From an uncultured Pelagibacteraceae bacterium (lineage in GTDB: Bacteria; Pseudomonadota; Alphaproteobacteria; Pelagibacterales; Pelagibacteraceae), in NCBI GenBank assembly GCA_902624635.1, contig CACNYD010000001.1, positions 178,766-242,765 on the forward strand: a DNA stretch of 64,000 bases. The letters run 5' to 3'. Shown here in pieces: positions 48,767-58,668 of this stretch. Within the stretch, counting starts at the first letter, position 1. Every line of letters begins with the position of its first letter. The notes under the pieces are model-generated. The model saw only the letters and a program-made list of their open reading frames with translations. It was not told where the DNA came from and made no database searches. A program made the translations under genes and the position numbers.

Positions 48767-49681
48767 TTGAAAAAAAAAATTTTAATAATTTCAGGTGGTA
48801 TTTCTAAGGAAAGAATTATCAGCTTAGAGACAGGAGGGCAGGTTGCCAAAGAATTAAAAAAAAATAATTATATAGTAAAAACATGCGAGCCAGGCAAAGA
48901 TTTAATATCTGTAACAAAAAGTTTCAAACCCCATTTGATTTTTAATGCTCTACACGGGCAGTTTGGTGAAGATGGATACATACAAACAATCCTTGAGACA
49001 ATAGGTATACCTTATACCCATTCAGGCGTGATTGCCTCTGCTAAAGCAATGGATAAAGAAATTTCTAAAAAAATTTTTATTAAAAATAAAATTTTGACAC
49101 CCAAATATTTTATTTTTACTTTTAATAAAACTAATAAAGAACTTATAGGTTTAGTAAAAAAAAAGTTAAACTTTCCTGTTGTGATTAAACCTATAAATGA
49201 AGGTTCTAGTGTAAATGTTTATATTTGTAATAAGAATAATTTATCGAGAAAAATAAAATTGTTAAAAGATTATAAAAGAATATTGATAGAACAATTTATT
49301 CCTGGGAGAGAAATTCAGTCAGCTATAATTGGAAAGAAGAAGCTTGGAGCAATTGAGCTTAAACCAAAGAGGAAATTTTATGATTATCAGGCAAAATATA
49401 ATTCTAATGCCAAAACGGAACATATAATTCCTGTAGACTTACCAAAAAAAAAATTCAAAATTCTCATGGATACATCTTTAAAAGCACATAATCTAATGGG
49501 GTGTAGAGGAGTTACAAGATCAGATTTTAAATATTTTAAAGGAAAATTTTACCTTTTAGAAATTAATACACAGCCTGGAATGACAAAACTATCTTTAGTC
49601 CCAGAGATATCAGCCTATATTGGAATTGATTTCATAAATCTAATAGAATTAATTTTAAAAGATGCATCTATTAATAAGTAA
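48767..49681 (+). CDS. ddl: D-alanine-D-alanine ligase
   Basis: Ddl is an ATP-grasp enzyme that makes the D-Ala-D-Ala used by MurF. At 304 residues it has GGISKERIISLETG, NALHGQFGEDG, PYTHSGVIASAKAMDK, VIKPINEGSSVNV and LLEINTQPGMTKLS. The start is a TTG one base after the murB stop, followed by 10 adenines; no alternative start gives the complete N-terminal strand. It overlaps ftsQ by 20 nt. Confidence 0.94.
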   Translation: MKKKILIISGGISKERIISLETGGQVAKELKKNNYIVKTCEPGKDLISVTKSFKPHLIFNALHGQFGEDGYIQTILETIGIPYTHSGVIASAKAMDKEISKKIFIKNKILTPKYFIFTFNKTNKELIGLVKKKLNFPVVIKPINEGSSVNVYICNKNNLSRKIKLLKDYKRILIEQFIPGREIQSAIIGKKKLGAIELKPKRKFYDYQAKYNSNAKTEHIIPVDLPKKKFKILMDTSLKAHNLMGCRGVTRSDFKYFKGKFYLLEINTQPGMTKLSLVPEISAYIGIDFINLIELILKDASINK

Positions 49682-50336
49682 AAAAATTATAATTTACTTA
49701 TTACTGTTTTGTTTTCTTGTATCAATAAATAATACCTCGTTAATGAATATCAGTTTTCCAAAAATTAATAAGATAGAGATCAGTGGTTTAAAACTTGATG
49801 AAAGAAAGAAAATTGAAGATATTATTCATGATTCTAATTTTAAAAGTATATTTCATTTAGATAAGCAATATTTAAAAAGAAAAATTAGTTCAATTAATAT
49901 TATTGAACAATTTGAAATATTCAAAAATTATCCATCAACCTTAAAAATTTCTATAAAAGAAACAAAAACACTTGCACAAGTGAAAAGAAATGGTTTTGAT
50001 TATTTTATTGGATCAAATGGAAAACTAATTAGAAATAATTATTTAGTGTCTAATCTACCATTTGTATTTGGTGATTTAGATCTTGATGAATTTTTAAATT
50101 TTAAGAAAGAAATTGATAAATCAAATTTTGATTTTAAAAACATAACAAAATTATATTATTTTAAATCAAAAAGATGGGATATTGAAACATCCAAAGGATA
50201 TTTAATAAAGTTATCTAAAGATAACGTTGAAAAAGATCTTAACATGTTTGTTCGTTTATATAATGAAGATAAAATTATAAATGAGTTAGTAGTTGATTTT
50301 CGTCAAAAAAATCAAATAATAATAAATGACAAATAA
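49662..50336 (+). CDS. ftsQ: Cell division protein FtsQ
   Basis: FtsQ is a bitopic scaffold of the divisome. The 224-residue protein has an N-terminal membrane helix (about residues 9-22), a POTRA domain (INKIEISGLKLDERKKIEDII in pieces, IIEQFEIFKNYPSTLKISIKE in pieces) and a C-terminal beta domain (WDIETSKGYLIKLSKDNVEKDL in pieces). It keeps the family order ddl-ftsQ-ftsA. It is shorter than typical alphaproteobacterial FtsQ. It overlaps the ftsA-like gene by 11 nt. Confidence 0.9.
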   Translation: MHLLISKKIIIYLLLFCFLVSINNTSLMNISFPKINKIEISGLKLDERKKIEDIIHDSNFKSIFHLDKQYLKRKISSINIIEQFEIFKNYPSTLKISIKETKTLAQVKRNGFDYFIGSNGKLIRNNYLVSNLPFVFGDLDLDEFLNFKKEIDKSNFDFKNITKLYYFKSKRWDIETSKGYLIKLSKDNVEKDLNMFVRLYNEDKIINELVVDFRQKNQIIINDK

Positions 50337-51027
50337 TTCAGAAAATAAAATATTTCTTCTTTTAGGTTTTGATAAATTTGTAATAGTAGTACTTAATTCA
50401 AATAATGAGTTTGTTTATAAAAAAGAAACTTTAACTAATAACAAAAGTAATCAAATCGATTTAGATTTTTTAGATAATTTTTTAAGTGAAAATATTTTTA
50501 AAATTGAAAAAGAACTTAATGAATTTGTTGAAAATATTTTTTTGATTATTGCTCACCAAAATATTTTTTCAATTTATTTGTCTGTTAAAAATAAATTTGA
50601 CAATATTATTATAAATTCAAATTCTATTAATAAATTACTATTAGAGGCAAAAAATTGCTGTAAGAAAACATTAGAAAATTTAGAAATTCTTCACATGAAG
50701 ATTGATCAATTTTATATTGATGGAACTTATTTCAAGACTTTACCAGAAAAAAAAAATTATAAAAATCTTTCTATTGAGATTAGTTATATATGTTTACCTA
50801 AAAAGATTTCAAAAACTATCGAAGATGTTCTTGGTAAGTACCAAGTTTCTATAAATAGAATATTGAGTTTTGATTATCTGGATAGTTTTTTAAATAATAA
50901 AAGTGATAATTTGTATTCAATTGCACTAAAAATTTTAAATGGTTTTAATGAAAATGAGGTGCACATCACTAATAAAAACATAAAAAAATTGAGTTTTTTT
51001 GAGAAATTCTTTAATTTTTTTAATTAA
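50326..51027 (+). CDS. ftsA: Shortened FtsA-like protein without the actin-type ATPase half
   Basis: The gene is in the ftsA slot between ftsQ and lpxC but encodes 233 residues, against roughly 400-420 for FtsA. Residues 10-80 align in pattern with subdomain 1A, without a recognisable phosphate-binding loop. Residues about 80-188 match the SHS2 (1C) subdomain: QFYIDGTYFKTLP followed by YICLPKKISKTIEDVL and VSINRILSFDYLDSFL parallels the E. coli stretch from QEYAIDYQ to LIFAGLASSYSVL. The protein then jumps to YSIALKIL and ends in KKLSFFEKFFNFFN, like the FtsA C-terminal amphipathic membrane anchor. Subdomains 2A and 2B, which hold most of the ATP site and the FtsZ-tail pocket, are missing. 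No stop or frameshift is seen. The alignment is by eye. Confidence 0.72.
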   Translation: MTNNSENKIFLLLGFDKFVIVVLNSNNEFVYKKETLTNNKSNQIDLDFLDNFLSENIFKIEKELNEFVENIFLIIAHQNIFSIYLSVKNKFDNIIINSNSINKLLLEAKNCCKKTLENLEILHMKIDQFYIDGTYFKTLPEKKNYKNLSIEISYICLPKKISKTIEDVLGKYQVSINRILSFDYLDSFLNNKSDNLYSIALKILNGFNENEVHITNKNIKKLSFFEKFFNFFN

Positions 51028-51084
51028 CTTGTATTTTCTCGTAATATTTCTTGTTTTTGGTTTTATCTCTTTAAGGATTAAAAG

Positions 51085-52011
51085 TTGTATGTGTCTTTAC
51101 TAAATCAAAAAACAATCAAAGAAATAGTCTCTTTTAGTGGAGTTGGTCTTCATAGTGGTAAGCTAGTAAAAGTGAATGTAGTCCCTTCAGAACCTGATAC
51201 TGGAATCGTTTTTAAAAGATTAGACATAAAAAAAAATAATCTTATTTACCCAAATTTTATGAACGTTAGTAATACTGATCTTAATACAACCATATCGAAT
51301 GATTCGGGTGTCAAGGTTTCAACTATTGAGCATTTAATGGGTGCATTATTTGGTATCGGAATTGATAATGCTTTAATTGAAATTGATAACGAAGAAGTTC
51401 CAATTTTGGATGGTTCAGCTAAGGTATTTATTGATAAAATGTTATCAGTAGGATTAGAATTTAGTAATAAGCCAATTAAAATAATTAAGATCAAAAAAAG
51501 AATAGAATTTCAAGATGGTGATAGATATATTTCAATTGAACCTTCAAAGTTGAGTTTAGATATAGATTTTGAACTTAAATATAAAAATACACTTATCGGA
51601 AATCAAAAAAATAAAGTTAATGTTTATGAGGATAATCTAACATCAATTTTTGAGTCTAGGACTTTTTGTTTATATGAGGACATTGAAATGATCAAAAAAA
51701 ATGGATTAGCAAAGGGGGGCAGCCTAGAAAATGCAGTAGTTGTTAAAGGAAAGGACATATTGAATCCGGAAGGATTACGAAATCCAAAAGAGTTTGTAAA
51801 TCATAAAATACTAGATTGTATTGGAGATCTTTACACAACTGGCTACAGAATGTTAGCTAGTGTTAATTGTTCACAGGGTGGTCATTATCTTACAAATGGT
51901 TTATTAAGAAAAGTATTCGATAATAATGAAAATTTTTCAATTATCGAAATTCAAGAAAGAACTCTTCCACATACATTAATAAATAGAAGTTTGCTTAGAT
52001 CAATAGCATAA
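51085..52011 (+). CDS. lpxC: UDP-3-O-acyl-N-acetylglucosamine deacetylase
   Basis: LpxC is the zinc deacetylase that commits to lipid A synthesis, so the cell is expected to make LPS. At about 308 residues it has FSGVGLHSG near the start, the zinc ligands in TIEHLMGALFGIGIDN (His) and NHKILDCIGDLY (His, Asp), and GGSLENAVV. The start is taken as TTG at 51085, 7 nt after AGGA; a GTG at 51091 would remove two residues, and the ATG at 51089 is out of frame. It follows the ftsA-like gene by 57 nt. Confidence 0.96.
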   Translation: MYVSLLNQKTIKEIVSFSGVGLHSGKLVKVNVVPSEPDTGIVFKRLDIKKNNLIYPNFMNVSNTDLNTTISNDSGVKVSTIEHLMGALFGIGIDNALIEIDNEEVPILDGSAKVFIDKMLSVGLEFSNKPIKIIKIKKRIEFQDGDRYISIEPSKLSLDIDFELKYKNTLIGNQKNKVNVYEDNLTSIFESRTFCLYEDIEMIKKNGLAKGGSLENAVVVKGKDILNPEGLRNPKEFVNHKILDCIGDLYTTGYRMLASVNCSQGGHYLTNGLLRKVFDNNENFSIIEIQERTLPHTLINRSLLRSIA

Positions 52012-52044
52012 TTTATATTCATAATAATAATTTTTTTAAAATAG

Positions 52045-52890
52045 ATGTCAGCAAAAATGCTTAAGTATAGATTTACAATATTTTTCATTTTTTTTATATT
52101 TTTATATTCGTGTAGTAAAGATCAAGAAAAAATTATTTTAGTTAAAGAAAAAAATCAAAAACAAGAAATGATTTCAAATTACGAAGAAGGCATGAAATTA
52201 ATTGAAATTGGTGATTATTTTTTAGCTAGTAAAAAATTTCTAGAGGCTGAGATTTTGTTTCCCCAGTCTCAATGGGCTCCCAAATCTGTCTTGATGGCAT
52301 CTTATTCATATTATATGCAAGATTACTATTCTCTGGCAATAGATAATCTTAAAAGATACTTAAACACTTACCCAAACGATAAAAATAAAGCATATGCTCA
52401 TTACCTTTTGGCCATGTGTTACTATGAAACAATCGAAGGTGAAAAAAGAGATTTAGCTCCACTAATTTTATCTAAGAATGAACTCAATTTTATTATAAAA
52501 AATTATCCTGAAACTGATTACGCTTATGATGCTAGATTTAAAATTGATTTAATAAATGATATTTTAGCTGCAAAAGAGGTTTATATAGGTAGACACTACA
52601 TTAAAAAGAAAAAATGGATACCTGCTCTTAATAGATTTAAAAATGTCTTACAAAATTATGATACGACAGTACATGTAGAGGAAGCAATTCATCGGTTAGT
52701 TGAAATATATCATTTTTTGGGAATGGAAGATGAATCTTTAAAATATGCTTCCTTACTGGGTTATAATTATAATTCTAGCGAGTGGTACGAGGAGACATAT
52801 AAAATTTTTAACAAAAAATATGAAAAACCTATTCCACAGATCAAAAAAGAAAATAGTAAAATTTTAAGTAAAATAAAAAGTTTATTTTAA
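52045..52890 (+). CDS. bamD: Outer-membrane protein assembly lipoprotein BamD
   Basis: BamD is the essential TPR lipoprotein of the BAM complex that inserts outer-membrane beta-barrels. The 281-residue protein has a lipoprotein signal ending LYSC, with the acylated Cys near residue 23, then TPR-like helices (YEEGMKLIEIGDYFLASKKF, AIDNLKRYLNTYPNDK, AHYLLAMCYYE). The order lpxC-bamD-(recN)-ligA is typical of alphaproteobacteria. Here recN is absent and ligA follows after 1 nt. Confidence 0.92.
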   Translation: MSAKMLKYRFTIFFIFFIFLYSCSKDQEKIILVKEKNQKQEMISNYEEGMKLIEIGDYFLASKKFLEAEILFPQSQWAPKSVLMASYSYYMQDYYSLAIDNLKRYLNTYPNDKNKAYAHYLLAMCYYETIEGEKRDLAPLILSKNELNFIIKNYPETDYAYDARFKIDLINDILAAKEVYIGRHYIKKKKWIPALNRFKNVLQNYDTTVHVEEAIHRLVEIYHFLGMEDESLKYASLLGYNYNSSEWYEETYKIFNKKYEKPIPQIKKENSKILSKIKSLF

Positions 52891-52891
52891 A

Positions 52892-54913
52892 ATGACTGAT
52901 GAAAAGATTAATCAAAAATATCAAAAAAAAATAAAATTATTTCAGAAATATAATAAATATTACTATAATTTAAATGAACCAATAGTTTCGGATAATGATT
53001 TTGATCTATTAAAATTAGAAATTATTAAATTAGAGAATAAATATAAATTTCTTAATAGTGCTAATTCTCCGTCTAATTCAGTGGGTTTTAAACCATCTAA
53101 AGTTTTTAAAAAAGTAAAACACACAGTTCCAATGCTTTCTTTGGGTAATGCTTTTGATGAAAATGATTTGATAAATTTTGAAAAAAAAATTCTAAATTTT
53201 TTAAATGAGGATAAGAATTTCAATATAAAATACAGCGCTGAGCCTAAAATTGATGGCATATCAGCGTCCTTAATTTACGAAGATGGAAAATTTATCACTG
53301 GTTTATCTAGAGGTGATGGAAAAGAAGGAGAGGATATAACAGAAAATTTGAAAACTATAAAAGATATTCCATATTTTATTAAATCAAAAAATTTTCCAAG
53401 AAAAATTGACATAAGAGGTGAGGTATTTATCCAAAATAGTGATTTTGAAAAATTAAAAAATAAGTTTGCAAATCCAAGAAACGCTGCCTCTGGCTCCTTA
53501 AGACAAAAAGATCCAAAAGAGACAAAAAAAATTCCATTGAAATTTATTGCTTATACGTTTGGTTTTGAAAAAGGTTTGAAAGCAGCATCACAAAGTGAGT
53601 TTTTGAATAATTTAAAAGAATGGGGTTTTAAAACTAATCCATTGAATAGAACTTTGGAAAAAGTAAAAAATTTAATGAACAATTATAAAGAAATTGAAAA
53701 AAAAAGGGGTGATATTGATTTCGATATTGATGGGATCGTCTATAAAATTAATGATTTTCGCTTACAAAAAAGGTTGGGTAATGTTGCTAACGCTCCAAGA
53801 TGGGCAATTGCTCATAAATTTTCTGCTAATAGTGGAATATCAAAAATAAAAAATATTGAAATTCAAATTGGCAGAACTGGTGCTTTAACACCAGTAGCAA
53901 AAATTAATCCTGTAAATATTGGAGGAGTAGTTGTTTCGAATGCAACTTTACATAATGAAGAAGAAATCAATAGAAAAGATATTAGGGTGGGTGATACAGT
54001 TTTAATTGAAAGAGCCGGAGATGTAATCCCGCATGTTATTTCTGTTGATAAAAAGATGAGGATTATAGACACAAAAAAATTTAATTTTCCTCATAAATGT
54101 CCATCTTGTGGATCAAAAACAATTAAAGATTTTAATTATACAACTAGGAAAGAAGATGCAGTTAGAAGATGTTCAAGTGAAGGTTACGAGTGTGAAAAAA
54201 TGTCTATAGAAAAAATCAAACACTTTGTATCAAAAGAGGCTTTTAATATTGAGGGTTTTGGTAAAAAAATAGTTGAAAATTTTTGGAATTTAAATTTGAT
54301 AAAACTCCCACAAGATATATTCAGACTTGATTTTAAAAAAATAGAAAGTTTGGATGGATGGGGAAAACAATCAGTTGCAAATTTAAAATATTCAATAAAT
54401 TTAAGAAAAACAATTTCCTTTGAAAGATTTATATATGCACTAGGTATTAGACATATTGGTTTAGAAAATGCTAAGATTATATCTAAAAATTTAAAATCGT
54501 TAAAAAATTTTATAGCTCTCTCAAAAAAAAGCAATTTTGATGATCTAATAAATATTGATGGAATAGGTGAAACTCAGATCAATTCAATAAAAAATTTCTT
54601 TAGAAACAATACAAACTTAAATGTTTTAAAAAGTTTGAATGATTTACTAAAAGTAAAAGATGCAGAAACACCTAAGGTTGGTGGATTATTATCTAATAAA
54701 ACATTTATGTTTACTGGTAAACTTTCTAGCATGAGCCGTTCGGAGGCAAAATCTTTAATAGAGCAAAATTCAGGCTCAATAGTGAGCAATGTTACAAAAA
54801 AACTTGATTATCTTATTATTGGTGAAAAACCAACTAATAGGAAAATTGACGCTGCAAAAGGTTTGGGAGTAAAAATTTTAGACCAGTCTTCTTGGTTAAA
54901 GATGCTTAAATAA
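52892..54913 (+). CDS. ligA: NAD-dependent DNA ligase
   Basis: LigA seals nicks in replication and repair. At 673 residues it has the full domain order: the Ia region (YYYNLNEPIVSDNDFD), the adenylation site with lysine K119 in EPKIDGISASL, GRTGALTPVAKINPV in the OB-fold, a four-cysteine zinc finger (CPSCG, then CSSEGYEC), helix-hairpin-helix repeats, and a C-terminal BRCT domain (MFTGKLSSMSRSEAKSLIE). Its 3' end overlaps the convergent aminopeptidase gene by 8 nt and closes the 20-kb plus-strand division cluster. Confidence 0.97.
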   Translation: MTDEKINQKYQKKIKLFQKYNKYYYNLNEPIVSDNDFDLLKLEIIKLENKYKFLNSANSPSNSVGFKPSKVFKKVKHTVPMLSLGNAFDENDLINFEKKILNFLNEDKNFNIKYSAEPKIDGISASLIYEDGKFITGLSRGDGKEGEDITENLKTIKDIPYFIKSKNFPRKIDIRGEVFIQNSDFEKLKNKFANPRNAASGSLRQKDPKETKKIPLKFIAYTFGFEKGLKAASQSEFLNNLKEWGFKTNPLNRTLEKVKNLMNNYKEIEKKRGDIDFDIDGIVYKINDFRLQKRLGNVANAPRWAIAHKFSANSGISKIKNIEIQIGRTGALTPVAKINPVNIGGVVVSNATLHNEEEINRKDIRVGDTVLIERAGDVIPHVISVDKKMRIIDTKKFNFPHKCPSCGSKTIKDFNYTTRKEDAVRRCSSEGYECEKMSIEKIKHFVSKEAFNIEGFGKKIVENFWNLNLIKLPQDIFRLDFKKIESLDGWGKQSVANLKYSINLRKTISFERFIYALGIRHIGLENAKIISKNLKSLKNFIALSKKSNFDDLINIDGIGETQINSIKNFFRNNTNLNVLKSLNDLLKVKDAETPKVGGLLSNKTFMFTGKLSSMSRSEAKSLIEQNSGSIVSNVTKKLDYLIIGEKPTNRKIDAAKGLGVKILDQSSWLKMLK

Positions 54914-56603
54914 AACTTGCTAACCATTTTTTTTCATTTTTATTTAAAAATGGTGATATTTTTGAGTAAACTTTTAAATGATAATTGAAAAGATATTTTT
55001 TTTCTTGCTTTGTTAAAAGGTTAAAGTTGATCAATTCTTTTTCTATTGGAGCTAAAGTTAAATTTTCGAACGCTAGTTTTCTACCAATTTTTTTTACATA
55101 TACAAGGTTTTCAATACGAATTCCAAATTTACCCTTTTTATAATAGCCTGGTTCATTACTAAGTATCATTCCATTTTTAATTTTTATTGAATTAGATTTT
55201 GAGATAGCCTGCGGACCTTCATGAACATTTAGAAAAAAACCAACTCCATGCCCAGTACCATGATTATAATCAAGGTGATTTTTTTTAAGAAATTTTCTTG
55301 CGTATTTGTCAATAATTTTCCCAGTTTTTTTTCTGTTAATTTCAGTTTGCGCAACAGCAATGTGTCCCTTCAAAACGTATGTAAAAATATTTTTTATATT
55401 TTTATTTTGATTTTCAAAGCAGATGGTTCTTGTTACATCAGTTGTACCAAATTTATATTGACCACCAGAATCACATAGAAATATCTCGTTTCTTTTTAAA
55501 AGTTTTGTATTATTTTTAGTAGCCCTATAATGAACTATTGCTCCATTTTTTCCACTACCAGCAATTGTATTAAAACTTGGGAATAGATATTTTGGATTCA
55601 TTCTTCTAAATTTCTCTAATTTATTTTGAGCATCAACTTCAGTTATATTGAATTTTTTTAAATTTTTTATCCAATAGATAAATTTTGTTAATGCAACCCC
55701 ATCGATAATATGAGTGTCAATCATATTTTTGATTTCAATATTATTTTTGATTGATTTTAGAATATAAATAGGGTCTTCTTTTTTTTTTATTTTAAATTTT
55801 TTTTCTAGTGCTTTTTCTAAATATAAAGAACAAGTTTTTTTATCTAGTAAAATAGTTCCTTTTTTTAATTTATCAAAGAAATCTAAAATATGCTTTGGAT
55901 TAATTACCTGATCTTGTTTAAGTTTTTTTTCTTTTACAAGTTTAGTTGTCTTATTTTTATCAACAATTAAAAAAAAATGTTTTTCTTTAGTAAGCAAAAG
56001 ATTACTATTTGGTATCGGACTGGTCGGACAATCGTATCCTCTTATATTTAATAACCAGGCGATATTTTCTGGCGCTGTTATAAATAAATAATCATATTTT
56101 TTTTTTTTTAAAAAAGATGAAACTCTTGAAATTTTTTTGAGATGACCCTCGCCAGCTACTTTTTTGTCTAATGAATAAAAAGAAGATGCTCTCTTACTCT
56201 GAATTTTGGAAATTTTATCTATAAGATTTTCTTTAATGATGGTAATTTTATTATGTTTTAAGAAAAAATTTTTTATTTGATTTGAGGTAAATAATGAAGG
56301 ATCAATTCCCAAATTTAAATTTTTAAAAACATTTGTATTAATAATCTTTAAATAGTCTAAAATTTTATAGTCCTTACCACTTTCAATTTTACTTTGGATT
56401 GTATATCTTCCATCAACAAATAAATAATTTTTATCTTTTAAAATTACTGCATAACCTGCGGACCCTGAAAAATTTGAAATGAACTTAAGCCTGTCTTTAT
56501 TCGAGTATTCAGAAAAAAATTCATCATTTTTTGGTATGATATATCCATCAATTCCATGTTTCACAAATTGACTTCGAAGTTTATTTATTCTTTTTTTAAT
56601 CAT
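54906..56603 (-). CDS. pepP: Xaa-Pro aminopeptidase (M24B family)
   Basis: This is a metallo-aminopeptidase removing residues before proline. The 565-residue protein has two creatinase-like N-terminal domains (INKLRSQFVKHGIDGYIIPK at the start, FVDGRYTIQS) and a pita-bread catalytic domain with the metal ligands in LCDSGGQYKFGTTDVTRT, NHGTGHGVGFFLNVHEGP, LSNEPGYY and GIRIENL. It resembles the long cytosolic APP1 type. Codons near residue 165 contain 13 consecutive adenines (56097-56109 as T on the plus strand). It overlaps uvrD by 4 nt. Confidence 0.93.
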   Translation of the reverse strand: MIKKRINKLRSQFVKHGIDGYIIPKNDEFFSEYSNKDRLKFISNFSGSAGYAVILKDKNYLFVDGRYTIQSKIESGKDYKILDYLKIINTNVFKNLNLGIDPSLFTSNQIKNFFLKHNKITIIKENLIDKISKIQSKRASSFYSLDKKVAGEGHLKKISRVSSFLKKKKYDYLFITAPENIAWLLNIRGYDCPTSPIPNSNLLLTKEKHFFLIVDKNKTTKLVKEKKLKQDQVINPKHILDFFDKLKKGTILLDKKTCSLYLEKALEKKFKIKKKEDPIYILKSIKNNIEIKNMIDTHIIDGVALTKFIYWIKNLKKFNITEVDAQNKLEKFRRMNPKYLFPSFNTIAGSGKNGAIVHYRATKNNTKLLKRNEIFLCDSGGQYKFGTTDVTRTICFENQNKNIKNIFTYVLKGHIAVAQTEINRKKTGKIIDKYARKFLKKNHLDYNHGTGHGVGFFLNVHEGPQAISKSNSIKIKNGMILSNEPGYYKKGKFGIRIENLVYVKKIGRKLAFENLTLAPIEKELINFNLLTKQEKKYLFNYHLKVYSKISPFLNKNEKKWLASFI

Positions 56604-58636
56604 TTAATTCTTTTCTGATATCGAAGCCAACCAGGACTTCTTTTAGTGTCATCTTCTAATTCAAAATCTTGATTGAATTCAAATTCCTCAAATGAATCCT
56701 TACTTTCATCAAAATATGAATTTTTTTCTAAATTATTTTCTGGAAGCTCATCAATAAATCTTGAAGCCATACTATCTATCCAATCACCTTGATAAAATCT
56801 ATTCATTGAAAATGAAATAATTGCATTTCTTTTAGCCCTAGTGATACCTACGTATGCTAATCTTCTCTCCTCCTCCAAACCATTGTGTCCTTTTTCTTCT
56901 ATTGATTTTTGATGTGGAAATAGTCCTTCTTCCCAACCAGGCAAAAAAACTACATCAAACTCTAATCCTTTTGCAGCATGCATCGTCATCATATTAATTT
57001 TTTCACCTTCCCAATCTTGATCAATAGAGGTTGCAAGAGATACATGATCTAAAAAGCTCTCTAAGTTATCAAATTCTTTCATTGCACTTAGTAATTCTTT
57101 AATATTTTCTAAACGATTTTCATTTTCAAGATCTTTTTTATTTTTTAACATTGCAGAATATCCAGACTCATCCAAAAGAATTTGTAATAATTTCACATGA
57201 TTAAATTTTTTAATTTTTAAATCATTTCTCCACTTAGAAATTAAATCTAAAAATAAATTTAAGCCTATCTTAGCCTTTGGTTTAATTAAATTTTCTTCTA
57301 TCATTTTTCTCGATGAACTTTCTAAACTAATTTTATTTTTTTTTGAGTATTCGTGTATTGTTTTAATTGTGCTTTCACCGATAGACCTTTTAGGATTGTT
57401 GACTATTCTCTCAAAGGCTAAATCATCTTTTTCTTGATTAACTAATCTTAAATAGGCTACACAATCTTTAATTTCAGCTCTCTCGTAAAATTTAATTCCC
57501 CCTAAAATTCGATAGGGCATGCCAATTTTTAAAAATCTTTCCTCAAATTCTCTTGTCTGAAAAATAGCTCTGACTAAAATTGCAATATTATTAAGAGAAT
57601 ATTTTTTTTTAATATTCTCCACTTCATCTGAAATCCCTGTCGCTTCATCTTTTCCATTTTTAAAACAATTTAATTTTATTAGATCGCCATCATCCATTGT
57701 TGATATTAGTTTCTTGCCAACTCTATTTTCATTTTTAGAAATTAATGACGATGCAACAGATAAAATATTTTTTGAGGATCTATAATTTTCTTCAAGCCTT
57801 ATTATTTTAGTATTTTCATAAATTTTATCAAATTCTAGGAAATTTTTAATTTCCGCTCCCCTCCAACTATAAATTGATTGATCATCATCTCCTACGCAAC
57901 AAATATTCTTATTTTTTTCTGCTAATAGATTAAGCCATCGACTTTGTATAAAATTTGTATCTTGATACTCATCGACTAGAATATATTTGAAATTTTTTGA
58001 ATAAATGTTTCTTATATCTTTATTTTTTTCTAAAATTTTAACTGAGTGCAAGATCAGATCTCCAAAATCACAAGCATTTAACCCAATCAATTTTTGTTGA
58101 TAAATTTTGTAAACAGGTAAGATTGTTTTTTCATAAATATCTTTAGAATTTATTTTTACCTCACTTGGATAGAAACCTTTATTTTTCCATTTATCTATAA
58201 TCGCAATAATATATTTTGGAGCTAGCTGTTTGATGTCAATATTTTCTGCCTTGCAAATATTTTTAATTAATCTGATTTGATCATCAGTATCGATGATTGT
58301 AAAATTTGAATTTAAATTAACTGCTGATGCATGTTTTCTCAACAATTTTGCACATATTGAGTGGAATGTTCCTAGCCAAGATAAGCCTACAGCAGAAGAC
58401 CCCAAAATTTTACTTACTCTGTTTTGCATTTCTTTTGCTGCTTTATTCGTGAATGTCACAGCAAGAATTTGATTAGGATAAGCGTTTTTATTTTTTATTA
58501 TGTGCGCAATTCTACTTGTTAAAACCCTTGTTTTCCCAGATCCAGCACCTGCAACTATTAATAAGGGTCCATCTATAGACATGACAGCTTTTTTTTGGGC
58601 TTCATTTAGATTTTTTAGATAATCAGAGTTTACCAT
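56600..58636 (-). CDS. uvrD: UvrD/PcrA-type superfamily 1 DNA helicase
   Basis: This is a 3'-5' helicase of excision and mismatch repair. The 678-residue protein has Walker A AGAGSGKTRVL (about residues 30-40), AVTFTNKAAKEM, GTFHSICAKLLRKH, the DEYQDTN box, GDDDQSIYSWRGA, NYRSS, MTMHAAKGLEFDVVFLPG and RRLAYVGITRAK. It completes a repair set in this window with uvrB, uvrC and ligA. The 32-nt spacer to the divergent AsmA-like gene is very short. Confidence 0.96.
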   Translation of the reverse strand: MVNSDYLKNLNEAQKKAVMSIDGPLLIVAGAGSGKTRVLTSRIAHIIKNKNAYPNQILAVTFTNKAAKEMQNRVSKILGSSAVGLSWLGTFHSICAKLLRKHASAVNLNSNFTIIDTDDQIRLIKNICKAENIDIKQLAPKYIIAIIDKWKNKGFYPSEVKINSKDIYEKTILPVYKIYQQKLIGLNACDFGDLILHSVKILEKNKDIRNIYSKNFKYILVDEYQDTNFIQSRWLNLLAEKNKNICCVGDDDQSIYSWRGAEIKNFLEFDKIYENTKIIRLEENYRSSKNILSVASSLISKNENRVGKKLISTMDDGDLIKLNCFKNGKDEATGISDEVENIKKKYSLNNIAILVRAIFQTREFEERFLKIGMPYRILGGIKFYERAEIKDCVAYLRLVNQEKDDLAFERIVNNPKRSIGESTIKTIHEYSKKNKISLESSSRKMIEENLIKPKAKIGLNLFLDLISKWRNDLKIKKFNHVKLLQILLDESGYSAMLKNKKDLENENRLENIKELLSAMKEFDNLESFLDHVSLATSIDQDWEGEKINMMTMHAAKGLEFDVVFLPGWEEGLFPHQKSIEEKGHNGLEEERRLAYVGITRAKRNAIISFSMNRFYQGDWIDSMASRFIDELPENNLEKNSYFDESKDSFEEFEFNQDFELEDDTKRSPGWLRYQKRIK

Positions 58637-58668
58637 TTGAATAATTTAATTATAAGTTTCAACAATTT

